Positions 7,651 to 13,286 of a DNA stretch of 24,699 nt are shown here, in pieces. Source of the DNA: a virus; IMG/VR virus record IMGVR_UViG_3300009441_000042, positions 1-24,699 of that record. The stretch is one strand, 5' to 3'. How positions within the stretch are numbered: position 1 is the stretch's first letter; every line of letters starts with the position of its first letter. The translations under genes were made by a program, and so were the position numbers. The notes under the pieces are model-generated. The model saw nothing but the letters and a program-made list of their open reading frames with translations. It had not been told where the DNA came from and did no database searches.

Positions 7651-8117
7651 TATATAACTCCCTTTTCCCAAATTTCTTCACAGAGAGTTTCTTGCATCTT
7701 GAATGCTTCCTTCTCCCAAGGTTGACGGGCATATGCAGTACCGTAACCATACACAGTTCTTTTCCAACGAATCTTACGACTCTGTGCTTTCTTGTCGTAG
7801 TAGTCAACCATCTCTTTACGTGCATACTGTTTGACGTGAACCATCTCGTGACAAACACAAGTGATTAAGTTTTTGAGACTCAGATTCTTTTCAACCTCAA
7901 GGTCAAACAATCGGTCATCTTGTTGCATACACCAACCTTCAACACCCTCAGACTTCAGACTCTTCAGAGTAATCAGGACTTCGAGTTTACGCATCCTTGG
8001 CATCATTTTAGCAACACAGTAATCTGCAACCTTTTGAACTATTTCACGTTGGTATTTGTTACCACCAACGATTCCAACGAAGACTTCTTCTGGTTGAACA
8101 TAGTTTCCCATCGCCAT
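7650..8117 (-). CDS. Zinc metallopeptidase-like protein (HEMVH), SprT-like class
   Basis: This 155-residue protein has HEMVH at residues 90-94 within a helix (ITCVCHEMVHVKQ) and a downstream PWEKEAF (about 133-139) whose glutamate could be the third metal ligand, as in gluzincin or SprT-type arrangements. It has no signal peptide. I chose ATG at 8117, because AAAAGGAA lies 6-7 bases upstream; the ATG at 8123 would have no gap to that site. It is the first gene behind a near-perfect sigma70 promoter at 8148-8176 and is coupled to the next metalloprotein gene by TAATG. Similar small proteins occur in T4-like marine phages. Early host-protein turnover is one possible role, but this is only inference. 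Confidence 0.85.
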   Translation of the reverse strand: MAMGNYVQPEEVFVGIVGGNKYQREIVQKVADYCVAKMMPRMRKLEVLITLKSLKSEGVEGWCMQQDDRLFDLEVEKNLSLKNLITCVCHEMVHVKQYARKEMVDYYDKKAQSRKIRWKRTVYGYGTAYARQPWEKEAFKMQETLCEEIWEKGVI

Positions 8118-8147
8118 AATCATTTCCTTTTCTCAGTTTACATGTAC

Positions 8148-8176
8148 ATTATACCAAACTGAACAGGGTTTGTCAA
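8148..8176 (-). promoter_or_regulatory. Sigma70-type early promoter P1
   Basis: On the minus strand, TTGACA (8176-8171), a 17-bp spacer (AACCCTGTTCAGTTTGG) and TATAAT (8153-8148) form a perfect consensus promoter. The predicted start near 8141 gives a leader of about 24 bases before the ATG at 8117. The AACCCTG part of the spacer is shared with P3. Confidence 0.9.
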
Positions 8177-8193
8177 CTTATTTTGAAAATAAG
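8177..8193. promoter_or_regulatory. Palindrome abutting the -35 box of P1
   Basis: CTTATTTTGAAAATAAG is a perfect 8-bp inverted repeat around one central base. It touches the -35 hexamer of P1 with no gap and lies between that promoter and the stop of the ATP-grasp gene (8198). A one-mismatch copy sits at 12721-12737 next to P4. It may be an operator, an A/T-rich UP element, or a weak hairpin ending the upstream transcript. Confidence 0.6.
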
Positions 8194-8197
8194 ATTC

Positions 8198-9364
8198 CTA
8201 TAGAAAACAATGACTTACAGAATATTTGGAATTATTTTCAATTTCATCGATGAAATCTTGGGGTATTTCACGGTCAATGATGATAATTCCGATACATCCT
8301 GTAGGTGACCTGTCTCTAAACTGACGGGATAGTCTATGTTTCCCTGCAATGATGTCTAATCCACAGGGGATATTGACCCCATACTTCTCATGTAAATGAA
8401 AGGGATATGGGACATCTTGAGATTCTGGTTGTACAATCACTTTCTGAACTTCACCATATGAGTCCCCGATTATCTCAGGTTTCCCATGCATTGATTCCAA
8501 CCATTCGTCCCCAGTAATGAAGTAGGGCATACTGTTTGACTGTTCTGGTCTGACGTTTATCTCACAGAAGTACCACTCGTCATCCTTGATAAGACCAGTA
8601 ATCTGACCAATATAGTCACCACCCAGTGTCACCACCCAGTCCAGAATAGTCTTCGCATTCTCTAGTGTCATGTCACGATGTTTGTCAGACAGTTTGTCGT
8701 ATCCCGCAAAACGAGTCCAGTGAGTAAACCCACCCGCCATCTTTGCAGTGTCTTCACCCATCACTTGTTGATGATGGTAGATAGACCACTTACCACCAGA
8801 GACTACAAACTCGACATTAGTCTCAATGTTATCCGAGATGTATTCCTCAATATAGTAATCTGGTTGATTGTTGATAACCCACTGACGATGCTTTTCGGTA
8901 AGAACAATTGATGCACTGTCGCCAGCTACACCACTTGTCTCTATTGGTTTAACAACACAAGGTATTTGAAGTTCGGATAGTAACTTTGGAAGTTTAACTC
9001 CGAGTTTTTCGATGTGTCCTCTAGTCCAGTGTTTGCGACATTCTAACCATGCAGACTCTTCACTGAGTCCAATATAGTCTAGTTCCCGTCTCCATTTTGG
9101 TGGGACAGGGTACATAGGCCAAGAATTGATAATAGTATCGATACCATTATCTTCTACAAATTTACGTGCAACACTTTCACGTTCGGTAACATCGGGGTTA
9201 TCTAGTAAAGTGATACCCAGTGATTTGTAATATTCTTTTGGGACTCTATGGGGGTGCTTAGGCATACCGTTGGTCACAAAGACTTTGTGTCCAGACTCAG
9301 CTAGTATTCTAAGATTGTGGAAATTGCATAGACCGTAATCTATGCATAGAATCCTACGTTTCAT
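8198..9364 (-). CDS. ATP-grasp enzyme, distantly PurD-like
   Basis: The 388-residue protein has the order expected of an ATP-grasp ligase. An N-terminal nucleotide-fold domain begins RRILCIDYGLCNFHNLRIL. The ATP-grasp part has PCVVKPIETSGVAGDSASIV (about 134-153, nucleotide-binding strand and flexible loop), YYIEEYISDNIETNVEFVV (strand with acidic residues), and a metal-binding end, WYFCEINVRPEQSN, with the E and N of the ExN motif. The layout resembles phosphoribosylamine-glycine ligase (PurD) or carboxylate-amine ligases, but similarity is too low by eye to name the substrate. It could act in purine synthesis or make a small peptide or amide. It is coupled to the gene before it by TAATG. 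No core T4 gene does this, so it is an accessory gene. Confidence 0.8.
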   Translation of the reverse strand: MKRRILCIDYGLCNFHNLRILAESGHKVFVTNGMPKHPHRVPKEYYKSLGITLLDNPDVTERESVARKFVEDNGIDTIINSWPMYPVPPKWRRELDYIGLSEESAWLECRKHWTRGHIEKLGVKLPKLLSELQIPCVVKPIETSGVAGDSASIVLTEKHRQWVINNQPDYYIEEYISDNIETNVEFVVSGGKWSIYHHQQVMGEDTAKMAGGFTHWTRFAGYDKLSDKHRDMTLENAKTILDWVVTLGGDYIGQITGLIKDDEWYFCEINVRPEQSNSMPYFITGDEWLESMHGKPEIIGDSYGEVQKVIVQPESQDVPYPFHLHEKYGVNIPCGLDIIAGKHRLSRQFRDRSPTGCIGIIIIDREIPQDFIDEIENNSKYSVSHCFL

Positions 9365-9654
9365 TAGACGATAAGTCCACTCGTGTTTTTAATATATGCT
9401 TTACGCAAGTCATCGTTAACTTTAGTGACAAAACAAATACTTGAATGGAATATATCAACAGACTTAACATCTGCCTCACCAGTTACACAAATACCATGTG
9501 CAAATCCTAAACCTTGTTCGTTACTTACGACCATTCGTGGGTCTTCAATTGTAACTGTTTGTGCAGTCTTTTGAATTGCGGCATACTTACCAACATATTC
9601 TCCACTGTTACACATTACTGCAACAACATCATTTGTATCAAAACCTTCTACCAT
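9364..9654 (-). CDS. Hypothetical protein, 96 residues
   Basis: I recognise no family. The protein is soluble, with a probable beta-rich fold: FDTNDVVAVMCNSGEYVGKY at the N-terminus resembles a small barrel, followed by TVTIEDPRMVV. The start has AGGAG at good spacing, in DNA just after the terminator hairpin at 9667-9697. No sigma70 promoter lies in the short gap, so it is probably made by read-through of that terminator from the DUF932 transcript. Its stop shares a base with the ATG of the ATP-grasp gene. Confidence 0.7.
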   Translation of the reverse strand: MVEGFDTNDVVAVMCNSGEYVGKYAAIQKTAQTVTIEDPRMVVSNEQGLGFAHGICVTGEADVKSVDIFHSSICFVTKVNDDLRKAYIKNTSGLIV

Positions 9655-9666
9655 TTTTTTCTCCTA

Positions 9667-9697
9667 TGAAAAATAGGTAGGGGATTTCTCCCCTACC
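9667..9697 (-). terminator. Intrinsic terminator after the DUF932 gene
   Basis: Read on the minus strand, an 8-bp G/C-rich stem (GGTAGGGG pairing with CCCCTACC, 6-base loop) is followed by TATTTTTC. It lies 18 bases beyond the DUF932 stop. Because the next gene starts 13 bases further on without its own visible promoter, it may act as a partial terminator that lowers downstream expression. Confidence 0.85.
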
Positions 9698-9715
9698 CGA
9701 TTATATATCAGTTAA

Positions 9716-10684
9716 TTAAGATGCGAGTGCGAACTCTACTGCTTTCTCAACTGCTTTCACCTTCCTAGTTTGATTCGCACCAAACCATGCAGAAGTCAAT
9801 CTTGAATCTGCTTCCCTTCCCATCTTGTGGTCAGTTAGGTAGGTCACACTATTAAGTGCAGACCACCATGAACCTTCACCAAACTTAGCGCCAGGTTGTG
9901 TCTCCAAGAATGAAAACGCTTTCTGTGCATTGTTAGTCAAGTCATTGTAGTCCTTAACGTTCACTTCCTGTTTACCTTGATAGGTTCTTGGGAAGATTTC
10001 GTTGTAGTACTGAATCAATGAGTTCATGTTGAACTTCTTGGACGCAAGGAACTCACAAGTCTCTTTGTACTGTGCGAATTTCTCGTGTGCAATACCCATT
10101 GTCTGTTTTACTGACTCAGGATTAAACGCAGTTCTGTGGTTAAGTGATACAGAGTTTGCAACATTCTGACCCAAAGACATGGACAATGTGTTGTTACATA
10201 CTACTCTGATTGGAGTGAATCTAACATCAATTGCTTTACCATACTTGTGTGGGTTTGAGAACAAGAGATATGAATCGACTTGGTCACCACCAAGGATATC
10301 GAATGATTCCTTGACTTTCGCAAGTGCCCATACCATTTGACCACCTTTCAGTGAACCCGCAGTATGCATTTCCATATCACCCGCAAGACAATACTCTGAG
10401 AAGAACTCAAATGCCTCACTGTTTTGGACTGGATTCCAGTTGTCACCAACTACATCCAACACCTTATTGTCCGAAGACCTTACCAGTGCTTTTTTACCTT
10501 CAATTTCTACACCACTTGCAGTGGTCATAGTCTCTTTTTCGACAGACCAATCAAGTCCTGCCTGTTGCATTATTTGAGACGGTGCAAGGTCACTCGCAAC
10601 TTTAGTACCCAGACCGTGCCACGGGAGTTCACCCGCATATGCCATCTGTGCTTGACCATCTATTATTTCTACTTCATGACTCAT
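9716..10684 (-). CDS. DUF932 family phage protein
   Basis: The N-terminus (about residues 12-50, QMAYAGELPWHGLGTKVASD, then a helical segment ending DWSVEKE) is the signature of DUF932 / phage-plasmid-like proteins (TIGR03299). VVGDNWNPVQNSEAFEFF and VRFTPIRVVCNNTLSMSL are further typical blocks. At 322 residues the length is normal for the family. These proteins are common in phages and conjugative plasmids, and their biochemical role is not established as far as I know. The gene lies in the early segment behind promoter P2 (10977-11005), coupled by TAATG to the 84-residue gene before it, and ends at a strong terminator, so the two form a short early operon. Confidence 0.9.
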   Translation of the reverse strand: MSHEVEIIDGQAQMAYAGELPWHGLGTKVASDLAPSQIMQQAGLDWSVEKETMTTASGVEIEGKKALVRSSDNKVLDVVGDNWNPVQNSEAFEFFSEYCLAGDMEMHTAGSLKGGQMVWALAKVKESFDILGGDQVDSYLLFSNPHKYGKAIDVRFTPIRVVCNNTLSMSLGQNVANSVSLNHRTAFNPESVKQTMGIAHEKFAQYKETCEFLASKKFNMNSLIQYYNEIFPRTYQGKQEVNVKDYNDLTNNAQKAFSFLETQPGAKFGEGSWWSALNSVTYLTDHKMGREADSRLTSAWFGANQTRKVKAVEKAVEFALAS

Positions 10685-10938
10685 TACGCCACCTCCAACA
10701 TAGTTAATGGAACAGAGTATCTACCTTCAGGCAACATAACAATCGCCTTCTTGATATTTACTTTGATTACTTCACCAAGAGTCTTCTTGGTCTTCTGAAC
10801 AACGTAGACTTTACTACCGACTGTAATCGATGATTTTGCCTTTGTTGCGATTACATCCTTTGCGAATGCAATTACCTCATTCAATTCCGTTGTGGAATCT
10901 AGGTTGAGGAGTTCCTGTTTTAGTGTCATACTAATCAT
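10684..10938 (-). CDS. Small hypothetical protein, first gene after promoter P2
   Basis: This 84-residue soluble protein has an N-terminal helix (LKQELLNLDSTTELNEVIAF) followed by a beta-rich half with VGSKVYVVQKTKKTLGEVIK, which looks like a small SH3-like barrel. I recognise no family. AAAGGAA lies 8 bases before the ATG at 10938, and the predicted transcription start of P2 (near 10970) gives a leader of about 32 bases. The stop overlaps the DUF932 start by one base. Confidence 0.75.
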   Translation of the reverse strand: MISMTLKQELLNLDSTTELNEVIAFAKDVIATKAKSSITVGSKVYVVQKTKKTLGEVIKVNIKKAIVMLPEGRYSVPLTMLEVA

Positions 10939-10976
10939 AATATATTTCCTTTCAATATTTTGTTTATTAAGTACTT

Positions 10977-11005
10977 ATTATAACAACAAGTACATGAATT
11001 GTCAA
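10977..11005 (-). promoter_or_regulatory. Sigma70-type early promoter P2
   Basis: Minus-strand TTGACA (11005-11000), 17-bp spacer, TATAAT (10982-10977). The TGA stop of the preceding 40-residue gene lies inside TTGACA (11004-11002). The sequence just upstream is A/T-rich (TTTCAAAATAAGC) and partly matches the palindrome next to P1. Confidence 0.9.
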
Positions 11006-11124
11006 GCTTTATTTTGCTTATTTTGAAAAAAAGTTTCTAATTCCTTCTTTTCTTTCTTCGTAGGTTTGAAGTGCGGGTTCAAGAAGTACTCCTGTAACAG
11101 AGTACCTTTTTTATAACCCTTCAT
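11002..11124 (-). CDS. Very small basic protein, 40 residues
   Basis: ATG at 11124 overlaps the stop of the upstream gene by four bases (ATGA). The frame reads 40 codons to a TGA that is part of the -35 box of P2. The peptide is basic, with a central KPTKKEKKELETFFQNKQ. No family is recognised and no membrane segment is seen. Support comes from translational coupling and from packing up to the promoter, not from homology. Confidence 0.6.
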   Translation of the reverse strand: MKGYKKGTLLQEYFLNPHFKPTKKEKKELETFFQNKQNKA

Positions 11125-11474
11125 CCTTCCACCCTATCGTGAACTGCAACCGCACCGTAGAACGTACCACCGAGTAGTTGGTCACAAAGTCTTGAGAACC
11201 TTGAGTCTGAACAACCCGCATAGTTCCCACCGAACATAGTCCACTTTCCTTTCTTGGAAACTGGAATCAATCTTAGAATTTTTCTACCACCGATTGGTTC
11301 TGCAACCACGAGTTCTGCGGCAGGATAGTCCTCACACGGTTCAAATGGCCCTTCTGCGTTTACCACACAAAAACCTTTTGCATAACTAGACTCACCACCG
11401 TTGGTGCAGTCGTTATCTCCAAGGAAGAAATCATCGTCCCTTGATTGTTTGTAAATACTTACGTGAATTCCCAT
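11121..11474 (-). CDS. Hypothetical protein, 117 residues, Cys- and Gly-rich
   Basis: The protein begins MGIHVSIYKQSRDDDFFLGD and has several cysteines (NDCTNGGE, GFCVVN, FEPCEDY, AGCSDSR, RLCDQ). A C-terminal core, GGTFYGAVAVHDR, gives it the look of a compact globular protein of the kind I recall in marine T4-like phages, but I cannot name the family. A near-perfect Shine-Dalgarno (AGGAGG) lies 6-7 bases before ATG at 11474, so strong translation is expected. It is the second gene of the P3 operon, followed by the 40-residue gene with an ATGA overlap. Confidence 0.75.
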   Translation of the reverse strand: MGIHVSIYKQSRDDDFFLGDNDCTNGGESSYAKGFCVVNAEGPFEPCEDYPAAELVVAEPIGGRKILRLIPVSKKGKWTMFGGNYAGCSDSRFSRLCDQLLGGTFYGAVAVHDRVEG

Positions 11475-11484
11475 AATAATCCTC

Positions 11485-11739
11485 CTAGTGGAAAGTCTTC
11501 TTTACACCGTCAACAACGATGTAATCAATTTCAATTTGACCAATAATTTCAGTACCAGTTCTCTCAAGAACTGCATTGCACATTAAGTCCCATAATTCAT
11601 TGACATTCCCTTGGACTTCTTCAGTTCCACTTGAACCCAATGCAAGTTGCATCTCTTTGTAGTTCAAAGGGAGTATAACAGGGGTATCAGTCGCAAGGTG
11701 CGTCCCGATTATTCCGTTTATCATTTTTTCTTCAATCAT
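11485..11739 (-). CDS. Hypothetical protein, 84 residues, first gene after promoter P3
   Basis: An upstream in-frame start exists, but the usable one is ATG at 11739: AAAGGAAA lies at the right distance, and the promoter P3 would start RNA near 11763, so longer versions could not be translated from that transcript. The protein begins MIEEKMINGIIGTHLATDTP, then has a helical segment (VQGNVNELWDLMCNAVLE) and a C-terminal strand pair (IIGQIEIDYIVVDGVKKTF). No known family. Confidence 0.75.
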   Translation of the reverse strand: MIEEKMINGIIGTHLATDTPVILPLNYKEMQLALGSSGTEEVQGNVNELWDLMCNAVLERTGTEIIGQIEIDYIVVDGVKKTFH

Positions 11740-11765
11740 TTCTTTTCCTTTCTTATTTAACATAC

Positions 11766-11800
11766 ACTTATTATAACAACAATAGCAGGGTTTGTCAAGC
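11766..11800. repeat. 35-bp promoter cassette, copy 1 (copy 2 at 20245-20279)
   Basis: The 35 bases spanning promoter P3 are repeated about 8.5 kb away around P5 with a single mismatch. The identity covers -35, spacer, -10 and the initial transcribed bases, while the flanks differ. This points to recent duplication or gene conversion of a promoter unit rather than shared consensus alone. Confidence 0.8.
11770..11798 (-). promoter_or_regulatory. Sigma70-type early promoter P3
   Basis: Minus-strand TTGACA (11798-11793), 17-bp spacer (AACCCTGCTATTGTTGT), TATAAT (11775-11770). The TGA stop of the gene before it (11797-11795) is embedded in the -35 hexamer. It drives the 84-, 117- and 40-residue genes. 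Confidence 0.92.
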
Positions 11801-12040
11801 CTTTTTTGGAAATAATTTGAAAAAGATTTTGTCAACTTCTTGTGCAGTCAGATAATTGGATACGATGATACGTTCCCAACCGTCTTTGCAGACCCAGTCA
11901 TCCTTGTTACCAAACTTGTCCAACTCAGGATTGTAGAAGTATTCATTGACATCGGTTTCCATTACCGCCATGTCATGAGTTATATTCCACAGTCCACCTA
12001 TATGGGTAGGGATTACTTCAATACCATTTTCATTAATCAT
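11795..12040 (-). CDS. Hypothetical protein, 81 residues
   Basis: This acidic protein with aromatic residues begins MINENGIEVIPTHIGGLWNI and ends KIFFKLFPKKA; no family is recognised. The start overlaps the stop of the 92-residue gene (ATGA). The last codons and stop double as promoter P3: the TGA is inside TTGACA, and the codons for the Phe- and Lys-rich tail form the A/T-rich stretch upstream of the -35. The C-terminal sequence is therefore constrained by DNA function as well as by protein. Confidence 0.72.
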   Translation of the reverse strand: MINENGIEVIPTHIGGLWNITHDMAVMETDVNEYFYNPELDKFGNKDDWVCKDGWERIIVSNYLTAQEVDKIFFKLFPKKA

Positions 12041-12315
12041 ACAACATACTCCACTTTCTTTTTAAGAAACCATTTTTCGATGACGGGGTTACCGTATCCA
12101 TCTTCGCCAGTCACAACGTAAGCAACAGTCTTTTTGACTTTGGCATAACGATACTGAAAGTCTAGACCGCCAACCCATACGAGGTGGGGAAAACAACACC
12201 AATCCTTACACCCTTCTTTTCTATCGGGGTTCTCTGAGTAGTGGAAGTAGTTACCAAACTCTTTCTCAGTGAACTCACCTAATACGTTTTCAACATTCAT
12301 CGGGGCAAGTGCCAT
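12037..12315 (-). CDS. Hypothetical protein, 92 residues
   Basis: This soluble protein begins MALAPMNVENVLGEFTEKEF and has a cysteine cluster (GCKDWCCFPH) that could bind metal, then a beta-rich part (FQYRYAKVKKTVAYVVTGED). No family recognised. AGAAGAG precedes the ATG at 12315. It is third in the P4 operon, after the 50- and 57-residue genes, and overlaps the next gene by four bases. Confidence 0.72.
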   Translation of the reverse strand: MALAPMNVENVLGEFTEKEFGNYFHYSENPDRKEGCKDWCCFPHLVWVGGLDFQYRYAKVKKTVAYVVTGEDGYGNPVIEKWFLKKKVEYVV

Positions 12316-12329
12316 ATCTCTTCTCTCTT

Positions 12330-12503
12330 TTAATCGTTATAAGCGGGAGCAATAGCAAGAAGACCTGTCTTGCTCTTAGGAACTTTCATAAGTTGAATCG
12401 CTAACTGTTTTGCACCATAAAGGTCACAAGCTTCAGTCTTCTTTATTTCAACTCTCTTATTGTTATAGAAAGCAATCCATCCTGCAAACGTTTCGTTATT
12501 CAT
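12330..12503 (-). CDS. Small hypothetical protein, 57 residues
   Basis: ATG at 12503 shares a base with the stop of the 50-residue gene (TAATG), and GGAGGTGAAGTA before it supplies a strong ribosome binding site. The peptide begins MNNETFAGWIAFYNNKRVEI and contains a lysine-rich middle (ACDLYGAKQLAIQLMKVPKS), the pattern of a small beta-alpha-beta protein. No family known to me. It ends at a TAA 14 bases before the next start. Confidence 0.72.
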   Translation of the reverse strand: MNNETFAGWIAFYNNKRVEIKKTEACDLYGAKQLAIQLMKVPKSKTGLLAIAPAYND

Positions 12504-12655
12504 TACTTCACCTCCACTTGGTCAACCCAAGCAGTACCATCTTCAAGATAGGTCGCACGGTATTTAAACGCATCAACCATAGTGTCGAACATCTTACAGT
12601 TAATTAGACCATCATTGACAACGTCTCGCAGTACATATTTGATAACTTTCTTCAT
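12503..12655 (-). CDS. Small hypothetical protein, 50 residues, first gene after P4
   Basis: The frame opens at ATG 12655, about 28 bases after the predicted start of promoter P4, and reads 50 codons. The product, beginning MKKVIKYVLRDVVNDG and ending WVDQVEVK, is soluble. A purine-rich GAGAGAGAAAG precedes the ATG, a weak ribosome binding site. It is coupled to the next gene by TAATG. No family recognised; support is from promoter, spacing and coupling. Confidence 0.7.
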   Translation of the reverse strand: MKKVIKYVLRDVVNDGLINCKMFDTMVDAFKYRATYLEDGTAWVDQVEVK

Positions 12656-12689
12656 AACTTTCTCTCTCTCAACTCGACTTTACATATAC

Positions 12690-12718
12690 ATTATAGTCTA
12701 TTGGACAGGTTTCGTCAA
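12690..12718 (-). promoter_or_regulatory. Sigma70-type early promoter P4
   Basis: Minus-strand TTGACG (12718-12713), 17-bp spacer (AAACCTGTCCAATAGAC), TATAAT (12695-12690). There is one departure from consensus in the -35. It starts the run of four small genes from 12655 to 11795 and separates them from the late operon to the right. Confidence 0.85.
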
Positions 12719-12720
12719 CA

Positions 12721-12737
12721 CTTATTTTGATAATAAG
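12721..12737. promoter_or_regulatory. Palindrome next to the -35 box of P4
   Basis: CTTATTTTGATAATAAG has the same 17-base inverted-repeat layout as the site at 8177-8193, with one base changed (T for A) in the second arm. It lies two bases upstream of the -35 of P4 and about 30 bases beyond the stop of the oxygenase-like gene. Confidence 0.5.
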
Positions 12738-12767
12738 TAGATTAATATGGAATAAGAGGGGGAGTTT

Positions 12768-13286
12768 TTAGAACTTTTTCTTATAAGAGAAGAAAGTGAG
12801 AACCTTACGGTCTATACCACCGAAGTGGGGATTGTGGGGAGTGTATGCATCAAAGGTTATCAGACGATTGGGTTTCCAGTCAACATACTGGTCACCTACT
12901 GTAGTACCTAGTCCTATATCACCGTGGTCTAGGTATAAGACACCAGAAAAATCGAATCGTGCATCGATATGTTGTGGGGGAGATGGTTCGTATTCTGGGA
13001 AGTTTTCTAGGGGGTGATTGAAGAATTCAAGTCTACTGACCTTGCAATCAAATGCATCGTTTATCTTCTCAGTAACATTGTCCAGATACTCTACCAGATT
13101 GTCACTACGTTTACAGTTTTGCCATCCCCTCCAATTAAAGTTAATCTTGGGGTTTGGGTCTTTACTATCACCGTATTTGTCTGCATACTCTTCTGCACTA
13201 TGAAAGTGAATAGAGTCTGAGAGTTCTTGGACTTCTGAGTATTCTTCGGGGGACAGGAAGTTATCTATCCATTGTAAAGATATCAA
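12768..13286 (-). CDS. 2OG-Fe(II) oxygenase-like protein
   Basis: This 172-residue protein has the double-stranded beta-helix residue pattern of 2-oxoglutarate/Fe(II) oxygenases: QHIDAR (H106, D108), a distal histidine in YTPHNPHFGG (H151 or H154), and R160 in DRKVLTFF for 2OG. Many T4-like marine phages carry several such genes; the substrate (protein, nucleic acid or small molecule) is not known. The start is TTG at 13286, backed by an almost ideal Shine-Dalgarno (AAGGAGGAG) that sits inside the last codons of the cyclase gene, so the two reading frames overlap by 26 bases and are probably translated together. It is the last gene of the late operon. No in-frame ATG gives the full N-terminus. 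Confidence 0.82.
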   Translation of the reverse strand: MISLQWIDNFLSPEEYSEVQELSDSIHFHSAEEYADKYGDSKDPNPKINFNWRGWQNCKRSDNLVEYLDNVTEKINDAFDCKVSRLEFFNHPLENFPEYEPSPPQHIDARFDFSGVLYLDHGDIGLGTTVGDQYVDWKPNRLITFDAYTPHNPHFGGIDRKVLTFFSYKKKF

